The notes below the pieces were generated by a model. That model searched no databases. It was not told where the DNA came from and saw nothing but the letters and a program-made list of their open reading frames with translations. Shown here one piece after another: positions 18,732 to 26,428 of a stretch of DNA of 64,000 nt (position 1 is the first letter of the stretch; every line of letters starts with the position of its first letter). The DNA is from Candidatus Woesearchaeota archaeon (GTDB lineage Archaea; Nanobdellota; Nanobdellia; Woesearchaeales; UBA11576), in assembly GCA_018668595.1 (NCBI GenBank), contig JABJCP010000040.1, positions 1-64,000 of the forward strand. The letters run 5' to 3'. The position numbers were made by a program, and so were the translations under genes.

Positions 18732-19715
18732 TCAGCTTAAATCCAATTTCAAGCTTTTTCCACTTACACTCAGATCACTAACTTTTCCATCAAAATAAAA
18801 TCCTGATGTTCCGTCTCTGTCAATATTGATTCCGCCTTTAAGCATTCCGATTTTCAATTCATCTTCATTCAAAGTATATTGCAGTTTTCCTGGAACTATG
18901 AGGGTTCCATCTCCTTTAGAAAGTTTAAGATCTTGTATTTCGATAAAATTAATATTCAATCCTGAATAATCCAAATCAGAAAATTTTATTTTTTCTTTTT
19001 GACTTAATGCAAGCGCAACATTATTCACTTCTATTTTATGTGCATACCCATCAAGTGAAACACCTAATGAATCAAAGCTTAATGATCCATCAAATTCTGA
19101 AATTTCTATTGTTGCTTTATCTAAATTATTTAATTCTAATAAATCAGAACCAACATTTATTTTAGTATTTAAATTATTAAATCGCAGAACAATTGATTCT
19201 ATTTGTGTTTGTTTTAGAACAGAAGGTATTGAGTCAAATTCTATTTCCATTTCTATTTCTCGAGAAGACTCAGTATTCGCATTAGACTCTGTTTCTGTGT
19301 TTTCATTATTTTCATTAAGTAGTATTTCATCTGATTCTTGACTTGTAATTTCAACACTATTAATTTCTTGTTCAATATTCAATCCAGATTCAGAACTTAA
19401 AACTTCTTCACTAGTTTCAACACCTTGTTTTCCAATTTCAATAGTATTAACTCCATCACTAAGTCAGCCTACTTCTGTTAGTAGTTGATCTCCTTTAGAA
19501 ACTAAAGAGTTATCTTCTCCAATTGCAGCACCAGTAACTTCGCCATCATTATTATCATTAATTAAATAGGCTACTAGACTTATCATAATGCCTATAAAAA
19601 TAACAACAACAATAGAAGAATAAATTATTACATCTCGTTTTTTTTTCTTTTTTTCATCTTGAGTATTATGAAATTTTGTTTGAAACACATCTTTTTTGTT
19701 TTTTTTATGAATCAT
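18732..19715 (-). pseudogene. Membrane-anchored protein interrupted by one in-frame TGA
   Basis: One continuous reading frame runs from the ATG at 19715 (or 19733) to the stop at 18732 except for a single TGA at 19464-19466. Part 1 has a Lys-rich cytoplasmic start, a membrane helix (RDVIIYSSIVVVIFIGIMIS) and a VTGAAIG motif. Part 2 is acidic and then beta-rich (KLQYTLNEDELKIGML, DGTSGFYFDGKVSDL). Both halves keep the same frame and plausible codon use. A TATA-like tatatatag at about 19738-19746 would place the transcript start near the ATG at 19715, which also has AAAGGGAT upstream. Other genes here use TGA as a stop, so this is a nonsense mutation, sequencing error or readthrough case. Confidence 0.65.
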
Positions 19716-19807
19716 ATTTATCCCTTTTTTCATTTAATATATATAGTTTTGATTAACCCTGCAATCCAGTAAATCTAGTCGATCAGGATATTGAAATCAA
19801 AACTCTC

Positions 19808-19905
19808 TTTGATAACTTATCAAAACAAAGTTTGAAAACTTTATCAATTTCTATTGATTGCAAAGTTTTTATAACTTTGAGTAAATTTATAAGATAATCA
19901 AAGTT
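19808..19905. repeat. Cluster of three hairpins between divergent genes
   Basis: TTTGATA-act-TATCAAA (19808-19824), AAAACTTTATCAAT pairing with ATTGAT and AAAGTTTT (19835-19869), and AACTTTGA/TCAAAGTT (19873-19905) follow each other. The sequence does not match the four-copy family but the build is the same: short perfect stems in a chain. Function unknown. The rest of 19734-20050 shows nothing but AT-rich sequence. Confidence 0.45.
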
Positions 19906-20077
19906 CTCTATAATTTAAATTGTTTCTTACCTATTTATTTTTTTCCTATCTGCACTAGTATTATCAGCATTTTTAGTGTATTTTTAGCGTAATTTCAATA
20001 TAATTTCAGTATAATTTTAATAGGATTTTAGTGTAATAATACCCGCAACTTTTATAAACAACCTGTATTTTTTTAGT

Positions 20078-20194
20078 AATATTGCCTAGTTCAGAGCGAG
20101 GCAAACTGTCAAAATAGACTTTTTGGGCTCTGTTCACGCTGCATAGGCGATAATTTTGCAGCAATAGACTTATTCTATTGGCTGTTGTAATATT
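20078..20194 (+). ncRNA. Structured leader or small RNA upstream of ribosomal protein S2
   Basis: TTTATAAA at 20051-20058 predicts a transcript start near 20078. From there the sequence can pair as TGCC/GGCA (20083-20103), CAGAGC/GCTCTG (20092-20132), GCTGC/GCAGC (20138-20162) and CAATAGA/TCTATTG (20162-20180), with AATATT at both ends (20078-20083 and 20189-20194). The first two helices cross, so they form a pseudoknot or exclude each other. This looks like a regulated r-protein leader, but no known motif is recognised. Confidence 0.45.
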
Positions 20195-20235
20195 CAAAAT
20201 AAATTAAGTTAATCTTAATTCAAGGAGGATTTAAA

Positions 20236-20838
20236 ATGGCTGAACAACAAAAATTATTAGTTCCAATTGATCAGTATCTTAAAGCAGGTATTCATATTGG
20301 TACAAAGTTTAAAACAAAGTATATGGAGAATTTTATTTACAAGGTTAGACCTGATGGACTTTTTGTTTTAAATCTTCAAAAAATTGATGAGCGTATTGCT
20401 CTTGCTGCAAAGTTTCTTTCAAGGTATGCACCAGAAGATATTGTAGTAGTTAGTAGACGAGAAAATGGTTGGAGACCAATTAAGATGTTTTCCAAATTTA
20501 CAGGAATCAGATCTTTTCCAGGACGTTATCCACCAGGTATTTTAACTAATCCTAGTTTAGATGGTTTTACTGAAGCAAAAGTTTTATTGGCAGTAGATGC
20601 TTGGCCTGATCGAAATGCGATTCGTGACGCATTAAAAGTAGGAATCCCTGTCGCAGCTCTTTGCGATACAAATAATCAGACAAACAATATTGATCTTGTT
20701 ATTCCTTGTAATAATAAAGGTAAAAAAAGTTTAGGGTTATTATTCTATATTTTGACACGAGAGTATATGCGTGCAAGAGGTCTTTTAGAACAAGACAAAG
20801 AAGTCGAAGCAGAAATAATTGATTTTTGCGAGCAATAA
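20236..20838 (+). CDS. rpsB: Small ribosomal subunit protein uS2
   Basis: A 200-residue S2/SA-family protein of the small ribosomal subunit. Typical segments are YLKAGIHIGTKFKTKYME near the N-terminus, GRYPPGILTNP, IPVAALCDTNN and DLVIPCNNKGKKSL. The length fits archaeal S2. AAGGAGGAT forms a strong ribosome binding site 5 nt before the ATG. It is encoded alone rather than in the usual archaeal enolase-RpoK operon, and has a long structured leader. Confidence 0.97.
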   Translation: MAEQQKLLVPIDQYLKAGIHIGTKFKTKYMENFIYKVRPDGLFVLNLQKIDERIALAAKFLSRYAPEDIVVVSRRENGWRPIKMFSKFTGIRSFPGRYPPGILTNPSLDGFTEAKVLLAVDAWPDRNAIRDALKVGIPVAALCDTNNQTNNIDLVIPCNNKGKKSLGLLFYILTREYMRARGLLEQDKEVEAEIIDFCEQ

Positions 20839-20991
20839 TTTTTTTTAAAACTTTTTTTCTTACTTTTTCAATTAGTTTATTATTTAAATTGGTTTGTCAT
20901 TTAAACTAGTTTATCATTTATTTTGTACAGCGATTTAGTTTATTGAATATTTAATTTATTAATGATTTAGCTTATCAATTCATTTTGAGAA

Positions 20992-21762
20992 TTAGTCGTT
21001 TTCAAATACTCCTTCATTTTCTATTCTAAATTTTATTTCTTCACCTTCTTTGATACTTCTATGTTTTTTTAGAATTGCCACTCGACTTCCTCTTAATTTT
21101 CTGAGTTCAATCAAACATTTACTGCCATATTTGAGTATATCTCCTCCCACTATTTTCACTTGATCTTTTTCTTCAAAATTAGCATATACTTGGGTAGTTA
21201 CTAGAACGGGAATTTTTTGTTTTCTACATATTTCAGTCAATTGAGAAATTTGTAGTCCTAGTTCTCTATTAATATTATATATTTCTTCATTTTTTCCTAA
21301 TTCTAATCGGTATAACATAGATATTGTATCCACAATAATAATTCCTATATCATCAGTTATTAGTTGTTTTATTTTTTGAAATGCTCTTTTTTGTTCATCA
21401 AATCTTGTTGGTTTAAGCAAAATTATGCCATTTAGTGTTTCTTTACAATCTCCTGTTATTTGTTTTAGACGTTCGATACTAAATCCTCCTTCACTATCCA
21501 CAAAGATTACTTTTTTCCCTGTTTTAACCATTTCAACTGCACTAATTAAACAAAAATTGGTTTTGCCACAACCTGATGGGCCATATATTGTGCTAATTGT
21601 TTCTTTTTCAAATCCACCTTTGAGTAATTTATCTAAAACTTCGCTCCCTGTAGGTATTCTTCCAGAAATAGATGTACAGTTCTTTTGCTTACTATCTAAG
21701 CTAGCAATATTTTCACTACTCTCTTGGGCGTTGATTTCAGTATCTTTTTTTATTTCATTCAT
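20992..21762 (-). CDS. radB: DNA repair and recombination protein RadB
   Basis: A RecA-family core protein without the helix-hairpin-helix domain of RadA. Walker A is GPSGCGKT and Walker B IIIVDT; the start IPTGSEVLDKLLKGGFEKETISTIYG is typical of RadB. Archaeal RadB modulates RadA and binds Hjc, both of which are encoded in this window. The ATG at 21762 is preferred; a GTG at 21771 is also in frame. Total length is about 256 residues. Confidence 0.9.
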   Translation of the reverse strand: MNEIKKDTEINAQESSENIASLDSKQKNCTSISGRIPTGSEVLDKLLKGGFEKETISTIYGPSGCGKTNFCLISAVEMVKTGKKVIFVDSEGGFSIERLKQITGDCKETLNGIILLKPTRFDEQKRAFQKIKQLITDDIGIIIVDTISMLYRLELGKNEEIYNINRELGLQISQLTEICRKQKIPVLVTTQVYANFEEKDQVKIVGGDILKYGSKCLIELRKLRGSRVAILKKHRSIKEGEEIKFRIENEGVFEND

Positions 21763-21956
21763 ATTTTTCACTTTAAAATTAATTATTTCTTAGCTTTTAA
21801 ATGTTTTTCTAAATATAAATTTGAATGCGTAGCTTTTGTAACTAATATGGGTCTAAATTATCAAATTCAAAGTTCTCTTAGGAAATTTTGCTAATTTTTT
21901 ATGTATATTCAAAATTATCTAAACCTTTTTATACCTTTTTAACTTTCAGTCTTAAA

Positions 21957-23477
21957 ATGAGGTTTAGATTTTCAAAATTACAAAAAAAGTATTTTTTATT
22001 GCTTTGCATTCTTTTTGTTATTTCGTTATCTATTCGTTTTTATTTTGTATTTCAAACAGATCAGTTCACAGGAGATGCTGCATATGCTACTCTTCGTCAA
22101 GTGGAAAATATAAGGTCAACCGGTTTTCCTATTTTTTCAGATCCTCTTTCTTTTTCAGGAAGGTTTCATTTATTTATGCCTGTATTTCATTATATTGTTG
22201 CTTTTTTTTCATTGTTCATGGGATCATTTTGGGCAGCAAAAATTATTCCCAATGTCCTCGCATCAACTTTTATTTTTGTAGCTTATCTCATAGCGTATGA
22301 GCTTATGGGCAATAGGCGAGATTCTTTAATCACTGCATTTATTTGCACATTTATTCCTGTTTATTTCTCTTCAACAATCAATAAAATTTCTGTTTATTCT
22401 TTAGTAATTCCTTTATTCTTTTTAACAATATATTATTTCCTTAAAATTTCTCAATCTAAAAAATATGTTCATCGTTTTGTTTTACTTTGTTTTATTATTC
22501 CATTAGTATCTCCAACATTCATTTTTTTAGTTTTAGGTTTGTTAATTTATTTAGTATTTATTAAATTGGAATACAAAAAACAAAATTGGTTAGAATTAGA
22601 ACTTATTTTATTCGCGACATTTCTTATTTTATGGTTTGAGTTTTTATTTTTTAAAACTTCGTTTTTATTTCATGGATATTCCGTAATTTGGCAAAATCTT
22701 CCATCACAAATTCTTTCATCTTATTTCAAAGATGTATCTATTTTCGAGGCATTTACAATAGTGGGTATTTTACCTTTTATCATGGGTTGTTTTGCAATGT
22801 ATAAATGTCAGCTCAAGGACAAAGATCGTAAGATTTATTTGTTAAGATCATTTGTTTTTGGAATAACGATTCTTCTTTGGTTAAAGCTTGTTAGACTAGA
22901 GTTTGGTTTGATCATGCTCGCAGTATGTTTATCAATTTTAGCAGGTCCTGCTTATAGAAGCATGATTTCTTATTTTGAGCAAACTAAAATTTCTTTTTTA
23001 AAGAATGTATTCATAGTTTTTTTGCTAATTGTTTTCATTTCAACATCGGTCTTGGCGTCTTTTGCATTTTCTTCTGGAAGTATTAATGAAGCATTAACTA
23101 AAGAAGAGGTTGATGCATTTAATTGGATAAAAGAAAATACTCCTCAAGATTCAGTTGTACTTTCAACAATTTCAGAAGGAAACTTAATTTCATCTATTTC
23201 AATGAGAAAAAATGTTGCAGATATGAATTTCATGTTAATTAAAGATTCGTCTATTATTTTTGAGGATGTTAAGAGCATGTATACTTATATGTTTAAAACC
23301 GAGGCTCTTGAATTGATAGAAAAGTATAACATTAATTATATTTACTTTTCACATAATGCTAAAAACGAATTTGATATAGAAAAGATTAAGTACGTTGACC
23401 AATCATGTTTTCCAGAAGTTTACTCGTCGAAAAATATTAGAATTTATGAATCTAAGTGTAAGTTAGGTAATGGTTAA
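21957..23477 (+). CDS. GT-C-like multi-spanning membrane protein, copy 1
   Basis: About 506 residues from the ATG at 21957; an earlier in-frame start at 21888 would precede the TATA-like ttttatacc at about 21925, so it is rejected. There are roughly 11 membrane helices. The first loop has FTGDAAYATLRQVENIRSTG, which fits the acidic first external loop of GT-C glycosyltransferases (PMT/AglB/ArnT type). The C-terminus is soluble: FNWIKENTPQDSVVLS and NINYIYFSH. The likely role is transfer of a sugar from a polyprenyl carrier to proteins or glycans outside the cell. It pairs with the related next gene. Confidence 0.65.
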   Translation: MRFRFSKLQKKYFLLLCILFVISLSIRFYFVFQTDQFTGDAAYATLRQVENIRSTGFPIFSDPLSFSGRFHLFMPVFHYIVAFFSLFMGSFWAAKIIPNVLASTFIFVAYLIAYELMGNRRDSLITAFICTFIPVYFSSTINKISVYSLVIPLFFLTIYYFLKISQSKKYVHRFVLLCFIIPLVSPTFIFLVLGLLIYLVFIKLEYKKQNWLELELILFATFLILWFEFLFFKTSFLFHGYSVIWQNLPSQILSSYFKDVSIFEAFTIVGILPFIMGCFAMYKCQLKDKDRKIYLLRSFVFGITILLWLKLVRLEFGLIMLAVCLSILAGPAYRSMISYFEQTKISFLKNVFIVFLLIVFISTSVLASFAFSSGSINEALTKEEVDAFNWIKENTPQDSVVLSTISEGNLISSISMRKNVADMNFMLIKDSSIIFEDVKSMYTYMFKTEALELIEKYNINYIYFSHNAKNEFDIEKIKYVDQSCFPEVYSSKNIRIYESKCKLGNG

Positions 23478-23501
23478 AGGATGTTATGGAGTTATATTTA
23501 A

Positions 23502-24995
23502 ATGATTGATTTTATAAATTTTGATTTAAAAAAACAGAATCTTATAGCATTAATAGTTGTTATTCTAATATTATTTTTATTTTTACCTTACTTTTCAAGA
23601 TTCATTAACGGGAATACTTATTTGATAGGGTCTGAGTCTCATTATCACACTATGCTTGCTGATGAATTAATGAATCAAAAAATCTCAAATCCTGGTTTTA
23701 ATATTTTTGGAGTTCTTCCAGATGTACAAGATTCAGTTTATTTGTCTAGGAGCATGTCTTTTTCATTTTATCATATTTTTTTAGCAATTTTAGGATCTAT
23801 TATTCCTATTAGTGATGCTGCTCTTTTTTTACCTATGATTTTTGGTTTTTTATCTTTATTTATTTTCAATAAGATTCTTATTCTCTTCGATATTGAGGAA
23901 TTTAATAGGAAGATTATTTTGTTATTTTTAATTTTATCTCCTGCATTTATTTATACATTTTCTTTTTCAAATCCTCATTCAGCAATTGTTTTTTTAACAT
24001 TGTTGGGCTTTTATTGCTTTATTAAAGATAATAAGTATTGGTTTGCAACTTCAGTTTTGATTTTTGCTTTTGTTTCATCTTTTACAATTTTCAATGCATT
24101 AGTTATTTTACTTTTGTTAATTTCGTATGTTTTTTACACAGGTAGAAAATTAAATTCTATGTTGGTAGTCTCTTTGTTTGTGGGGCTTGTTACGTTTACT
24201 GCTCAAACTCCATTTTTTTTAAACTATTCGTTTACGCATTCATCAGACTTTTTTATAGAAATAGTTTCAGATATGGGTGGTTTGATAGGTTTTGGTTTTT
24301 TTTCACTTCTCCTCGCAATTATGGGAGTTACATTTCATTGGAAGAATAAAAATTCATTTATTATGTTTTTTATTAGCGCACTTTTAATTTTATTTTCTTC
24401 ATTTATTGTAGGAAATTCAATTAATATTTATTTGATGTTTTTTATAGCAATTTCTGCAGGATTTGCATTCACAACTCTTTATGAACGTACTTGGAAATTA
24501 AAATTAGTAAAAAACATATCTATTTTCATTTTAATATTGGGTCTTTTATTTTCATCAGTTTCATATATTAATCGCGTAACTGATTGGGAACCATCATTGG
24601 ACTCTATTTATGCTTTTGAGTTTTTAAAAAATAATGCATCAAAAGAAGATGTTATTTTAAGTCATTTTGAAAATGGTTATTTTATCGAATCTATTGGTGG
24701 AGGAACTGCTTTTGTTGATTCATATGCGGATTCTAATTATAATCAAAAGTTTTTAATCAAGGTTGCTGACACAATTTTTTCAACTAGAGATCTTAAAACA
24801 GCAAAAACCTTGTTAAGCCAGAATAATATTAAGTACATTTACATCGACGAGAAAATGAAATCTGGACTTGTTTGGGTTAAGCCAGATGAGGGTTTACTTT
24901 TTCTTTTGAGAAATAAAGAAACATTTAATTTGATTTATCAAGCTAATGGGATTGAAATTTGGGAGTTTCTCCCATCAAAAAATAAAATTCGATAA
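23502..24995 (+). CDS. GT-C-like multi-spanning membrane protein, copy 2
   Basis: A 497-residue protein built like its neighbour: about 11 membrane helices, a first external loop with LIGSESHYHTMLADELMNQ, and a soluble C-terminus (FEFLKNNASKEDVILSHFENG, NNIKYIYIDEK) that aligns with copy 1. The two genes are 24 nt apart and co-directional, so they are an operon of paralogues. The many N-glycosylation sequons in the giant surface proteins would give substrates for such enzymes, but this link is inference. A catalytic acidic residue cannot be assigned safely. Confidence 0.6.
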   Translation: MIDFINFDLKKQNLIALIVVILILFLFLPYFSRFINGNTYLIGSESHYHTMLADELMNQKISNPGFNIFGVLPDVQDSVYLSRSMSFSFYHIFLAILGSIIPISDAALFLPMIFGFLSLFIFNKILILFDIEEFNRKIILLFLILSPAFIYTFSFSNPHSAIVFLTLLGFYCFIKDNKYWFATSVLIFAFVSSFTIFNALVILLLLISYVFYTGRKLNSMLVVSLFVGLVTFTAQTPFFLNYSFTHSSDFFIEIVSDMGGLIGFGFFSLLLAIMGVTFHWKNKNSFIMFFISALLILFSSFIVGNSINIYLMFFIAISAGFAFTTLYERTWKLKLVKNISIFILILGLLFSSVSYINRVTDWEPSLDSIYAFEFLKNNASKEDVILSHFENGYFIESIGGGTAFVDSYADSNYNQKFLIKVADTIFSTRDLKTAKTLLSQNNIKYIYIDEKMKSGLVWVKPDEGLLFLLRNKETFNLIYQANGIEIWEFLPSKNKIR

Positions 24996-25003
24996 TTTTA
25001 TAC

Positions 25004-25495
25004 TCATTTTTTCTTTCTTTTATCTTTAATAAAATCAGCCATTGTAAAACTACCTGATTTTTTAACAGAATCTAGTTTAGGTATTTTTTCTTCAATGATT
25101 TCTTCAACTAAATTAATTTTTAGAATTTTTTCTAATTTCCTTGCAAGTGATATACTTGGTTTGAATTGTCCTTTTTCTATTTTTGTAACTATACTTTCTT
25201 TTTCATTTAGTTTTCTTGCAAATTCTTCTTGAGTTAGTCCTTTATTTGATCTGACCTTTTTTATTTTTTCTCCAAAATTAGGAACTATAACTTGGACAAT
25301 TTCTCTAGTCGCCTTATCTTTTCTTGTAGGTGCAGGTTTTCCTTTTTGTCTTATCAAATGTTTTGGCGGTGGCATTGCAGGTTTTCGAATTACTTTTCCA
25401 AATCCTGAGCATTTACTACATAAGTCTAGTATTGCTCCTTCAATTTCAACTTTGTAAAGATCTGATTCTTTTCCGCACATATCACATGATGACAT
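25004..25495 (-). CDS. MBF1-like zinc ribbon and HTH protein
   Basis: A 163-residue archaeal multiprotein-bridging-factor-1 type regulator. An N-terminal zinc ribbon has Cys4, Cys7, Cys26 and Cys29. A Cro/C1-type HTH covers about residues 73-130 (IKKVRSNKGLTQEEFARKL, then VTKIEKGQFKPSISLARKLE). Archaeal MBF1 associates with the small ribosomal subunit. GGTGAT lies before the ATG. It is downstream of the tRNA-Cys gene on the same strand. Confidence 0.92.
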   Translation of the reverse strand: MSSCDMCGKESDLYKVEIEGAILDLCSKCSGFGKVIRKPAMPPPKHLIRQKGKPAPTRKDKATREIVQVIVPNFGEKIKKVRSNKGLTQEEFARKLNEKESIVTKIEKGQFKPSISLARKLEKILKINLVEEIIEEKIPKLDSVKKSGSFTMADFIKDKRKKK

Positions 25496-25609
25496 TTTAT
25501 CACCTTTATTTTTTATTTATTTTTTCTTCTTGTTTTTTGAAGAAATAGTTATGTGATTTTTTGTTGTTGATAATCCGTTTTTTATTTTTTTAATTTAATA
25601 TTGAATATG

Positions 25610-25723
25610 AGGCGGTGCTGGGACTTGAACCCAGGATCATCGGGATCTGTTAGGATCAGTCATTGCTTTTCAGCTCTTCATCCCAATTGCAGCCGAACGC
25701 CTTAGCCGCTTGGCCACACCGCC
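25610..25723 (-). tRNA. tRNA-Cys (GCA) with an intron
   Basis: Acceptor GGCGGTG/CACCGCC, D-arm GCC/GGC, T-arm CTGGG-TTCAAGT-CCCAG and discriminator T73 are all present on the minus strand. The anticodon loop reads CTGCAA, giving GCA, and U73 fits cysteine. About 42 nt (25645-25686) interrupt the anticodon loop near position 37/38; the exact splice sites are uncertain by a base or two. The anticodon stem has one T-T mismatch at 27-43. No CCA is encoded. Confidence 0.85.
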
Positions 25724-25743
25724 TTGTGAATTGATGAATGTAA

Positions 25744-25893
25744 CGGGCCTGATGGGATTCGAACCCACGATATTCAGCTTAGAAGGCTTACGCAAAGTTT
25801 GACACAATTTTTTATTTGTATTGTGACAATCTCTTGACGCCCTATTTATCTAAGCTAATGGTAATCTAGCTTTCCAGACTAGGCTACAGGCCC
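25744..25893 (-). tRNA. tRNA-Arg (UCU) with two non-canonical introns
   Basis: Acceptor GGGCCTG/CAGGCCC, T-arm GTGGG-TTCGAAT-CCCAT, a 5-nt variable loop and G73 are clear on the minus strand. A standard 75-nt cloverleaf results only if two pieces are removed: about 28 nt in the D-loop (25845-25872) and about 47 nt within the 5' side of the anticodon stem, position 29/30 (25788-25834). The D-arm then reads GCCT/GGGC, the anticodon stem TCAGC/GCTGA and the loop CTTCTAA, giving anticodon UCU (plus-strand aga at 25781-25783). Boundaries are approximate. Confidence 0.75.
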
Positions 25894-25904
25894 ATATAAC
25901 AAGA

Positions 25905-26013
25905 CCATTTCACCGACGTAGTCGGTTAAATGGGGTTTTATATGTCTGATAATGCCAGATGAGCTTGCGAGTCGGCATTATCTTTATATACAAAAAAGAT
26001 TTATCTTTTTTGT
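25905..26013 (+). repeat. Hairpin array unit 1
   Basis: Hairpin CCATTT/AAATGG around ACCGAC-gta-GTCGGT (25905-25933). Then the main hairpin GATAATGCC/GGCATTATC (25948-25982), with inner GAT/GTC, tandem G-A mismatches and a CUUG cap. Then a long A/T hairpin ACAAAAAAGAT/ATCTTTTTTGT (25990-26013). The G-A pairs exist only in the plus-strand RNA. Confidence 0.75.
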
Positions 26014-26089
26014 ACTTTAAATTTATTCATATCTTCTTAACAATGCAGACGTTCTCGAACAAAGTGGGAGGTTGTCGCCTTATCTTCGT

Positions 26090-26191
26090 ATCTCGATGAA
26101 GTCGAGATTTTGTCTTTTTACCTGCTTGATAATGCCAGACGAGCTTGCGAGTCGGCATTATCTTTATATGCAAAAAACTTTGTTTTTTTGC
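26090..26191 (+). repeat. Hairpin array unit 2
   Basis: A different first hairpin, ATCTCGA-tgaag-TCGAGAT (26090-26108). The same main hairpin at 26128-26162 has inner GAC/GTC instead of GAT/GTC. The last hairpin is GCAAAAAAC/GTTTTTTTGC (26170-26191), so its first base pairs change together relative to unit 1. Confidence 0.75.
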
Positions 26192-26205
26192 ATTTTGTAT
26201 ATTTT

Positions 26206-26304
26206 CCCTATGTAGTCGGTTAAATGGGATTTTACATGTTTGATAATGCCAGATGAGCTTGCGAGTCGGCATTATCTTTGTATGCGAAAAACTTGTTTTT
26301 TCGC
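26206..26304 (+). repeat. Hairpin array unit 3, with a degraded fourth end
   Basis: A worn first hairpin (ccctatgtagtcggttaaatggg), the main hairpin at 26242-26276 and GCGAAAAAC/GTTTTTTCGC at 26284-26304. At about 26309-26350 the words ggtattatc, tatatacaaaaaa and gttttttc follow in the same order as the end of a unit, which looks like a decayed fourth copy. The remaining sequence to 26428 holds nothing recognisable. Confidence 0.7.
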
Positions 26305-26428
26305 ACAGGTATTATCATATTTATATACAAAAAAACATTGTTTTTTCATAACACAATTCAATTTGAAAATTAATTCATTTATAAATATTTTGTGTCCATA
26401 GTTAAATAATCTAATGATTATATTCTTT

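Noticed and set aside
19464-19466. TGA read as selenocysteine or as a reassigned codon
   Set aside because: No SECIS-like hairpin is evident, no selenoprotein family is recognised, and several other genes in the window end in TGA.
25744-25893. tRNA-Leu (UAG) or tRNA-Ser (AGA) readings of the same gene
   Set aside because: Both classes need a long variable arm, but this tRNA has a 5-nt variable loop, and the readings leave the D-arm without proper pairing.
26027-26272. An 81-codon minus-strand frame with two similar halves
   Set aside because: It is only the translation of the repeated array hairpins (the shared MPTRKL and WHYQ words come from the GGCATTATC hairpin); no ribosome binding site or promoter is seen.
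25905-26350. CRISPR-like array by the tRNA genes
   Set aside because: The repeated part is a 35-nt hairpin at unequal spacing (180 and 114 nt), the segments between copies are themselves related hairpins and not unique spacers, and no cas gene is present.
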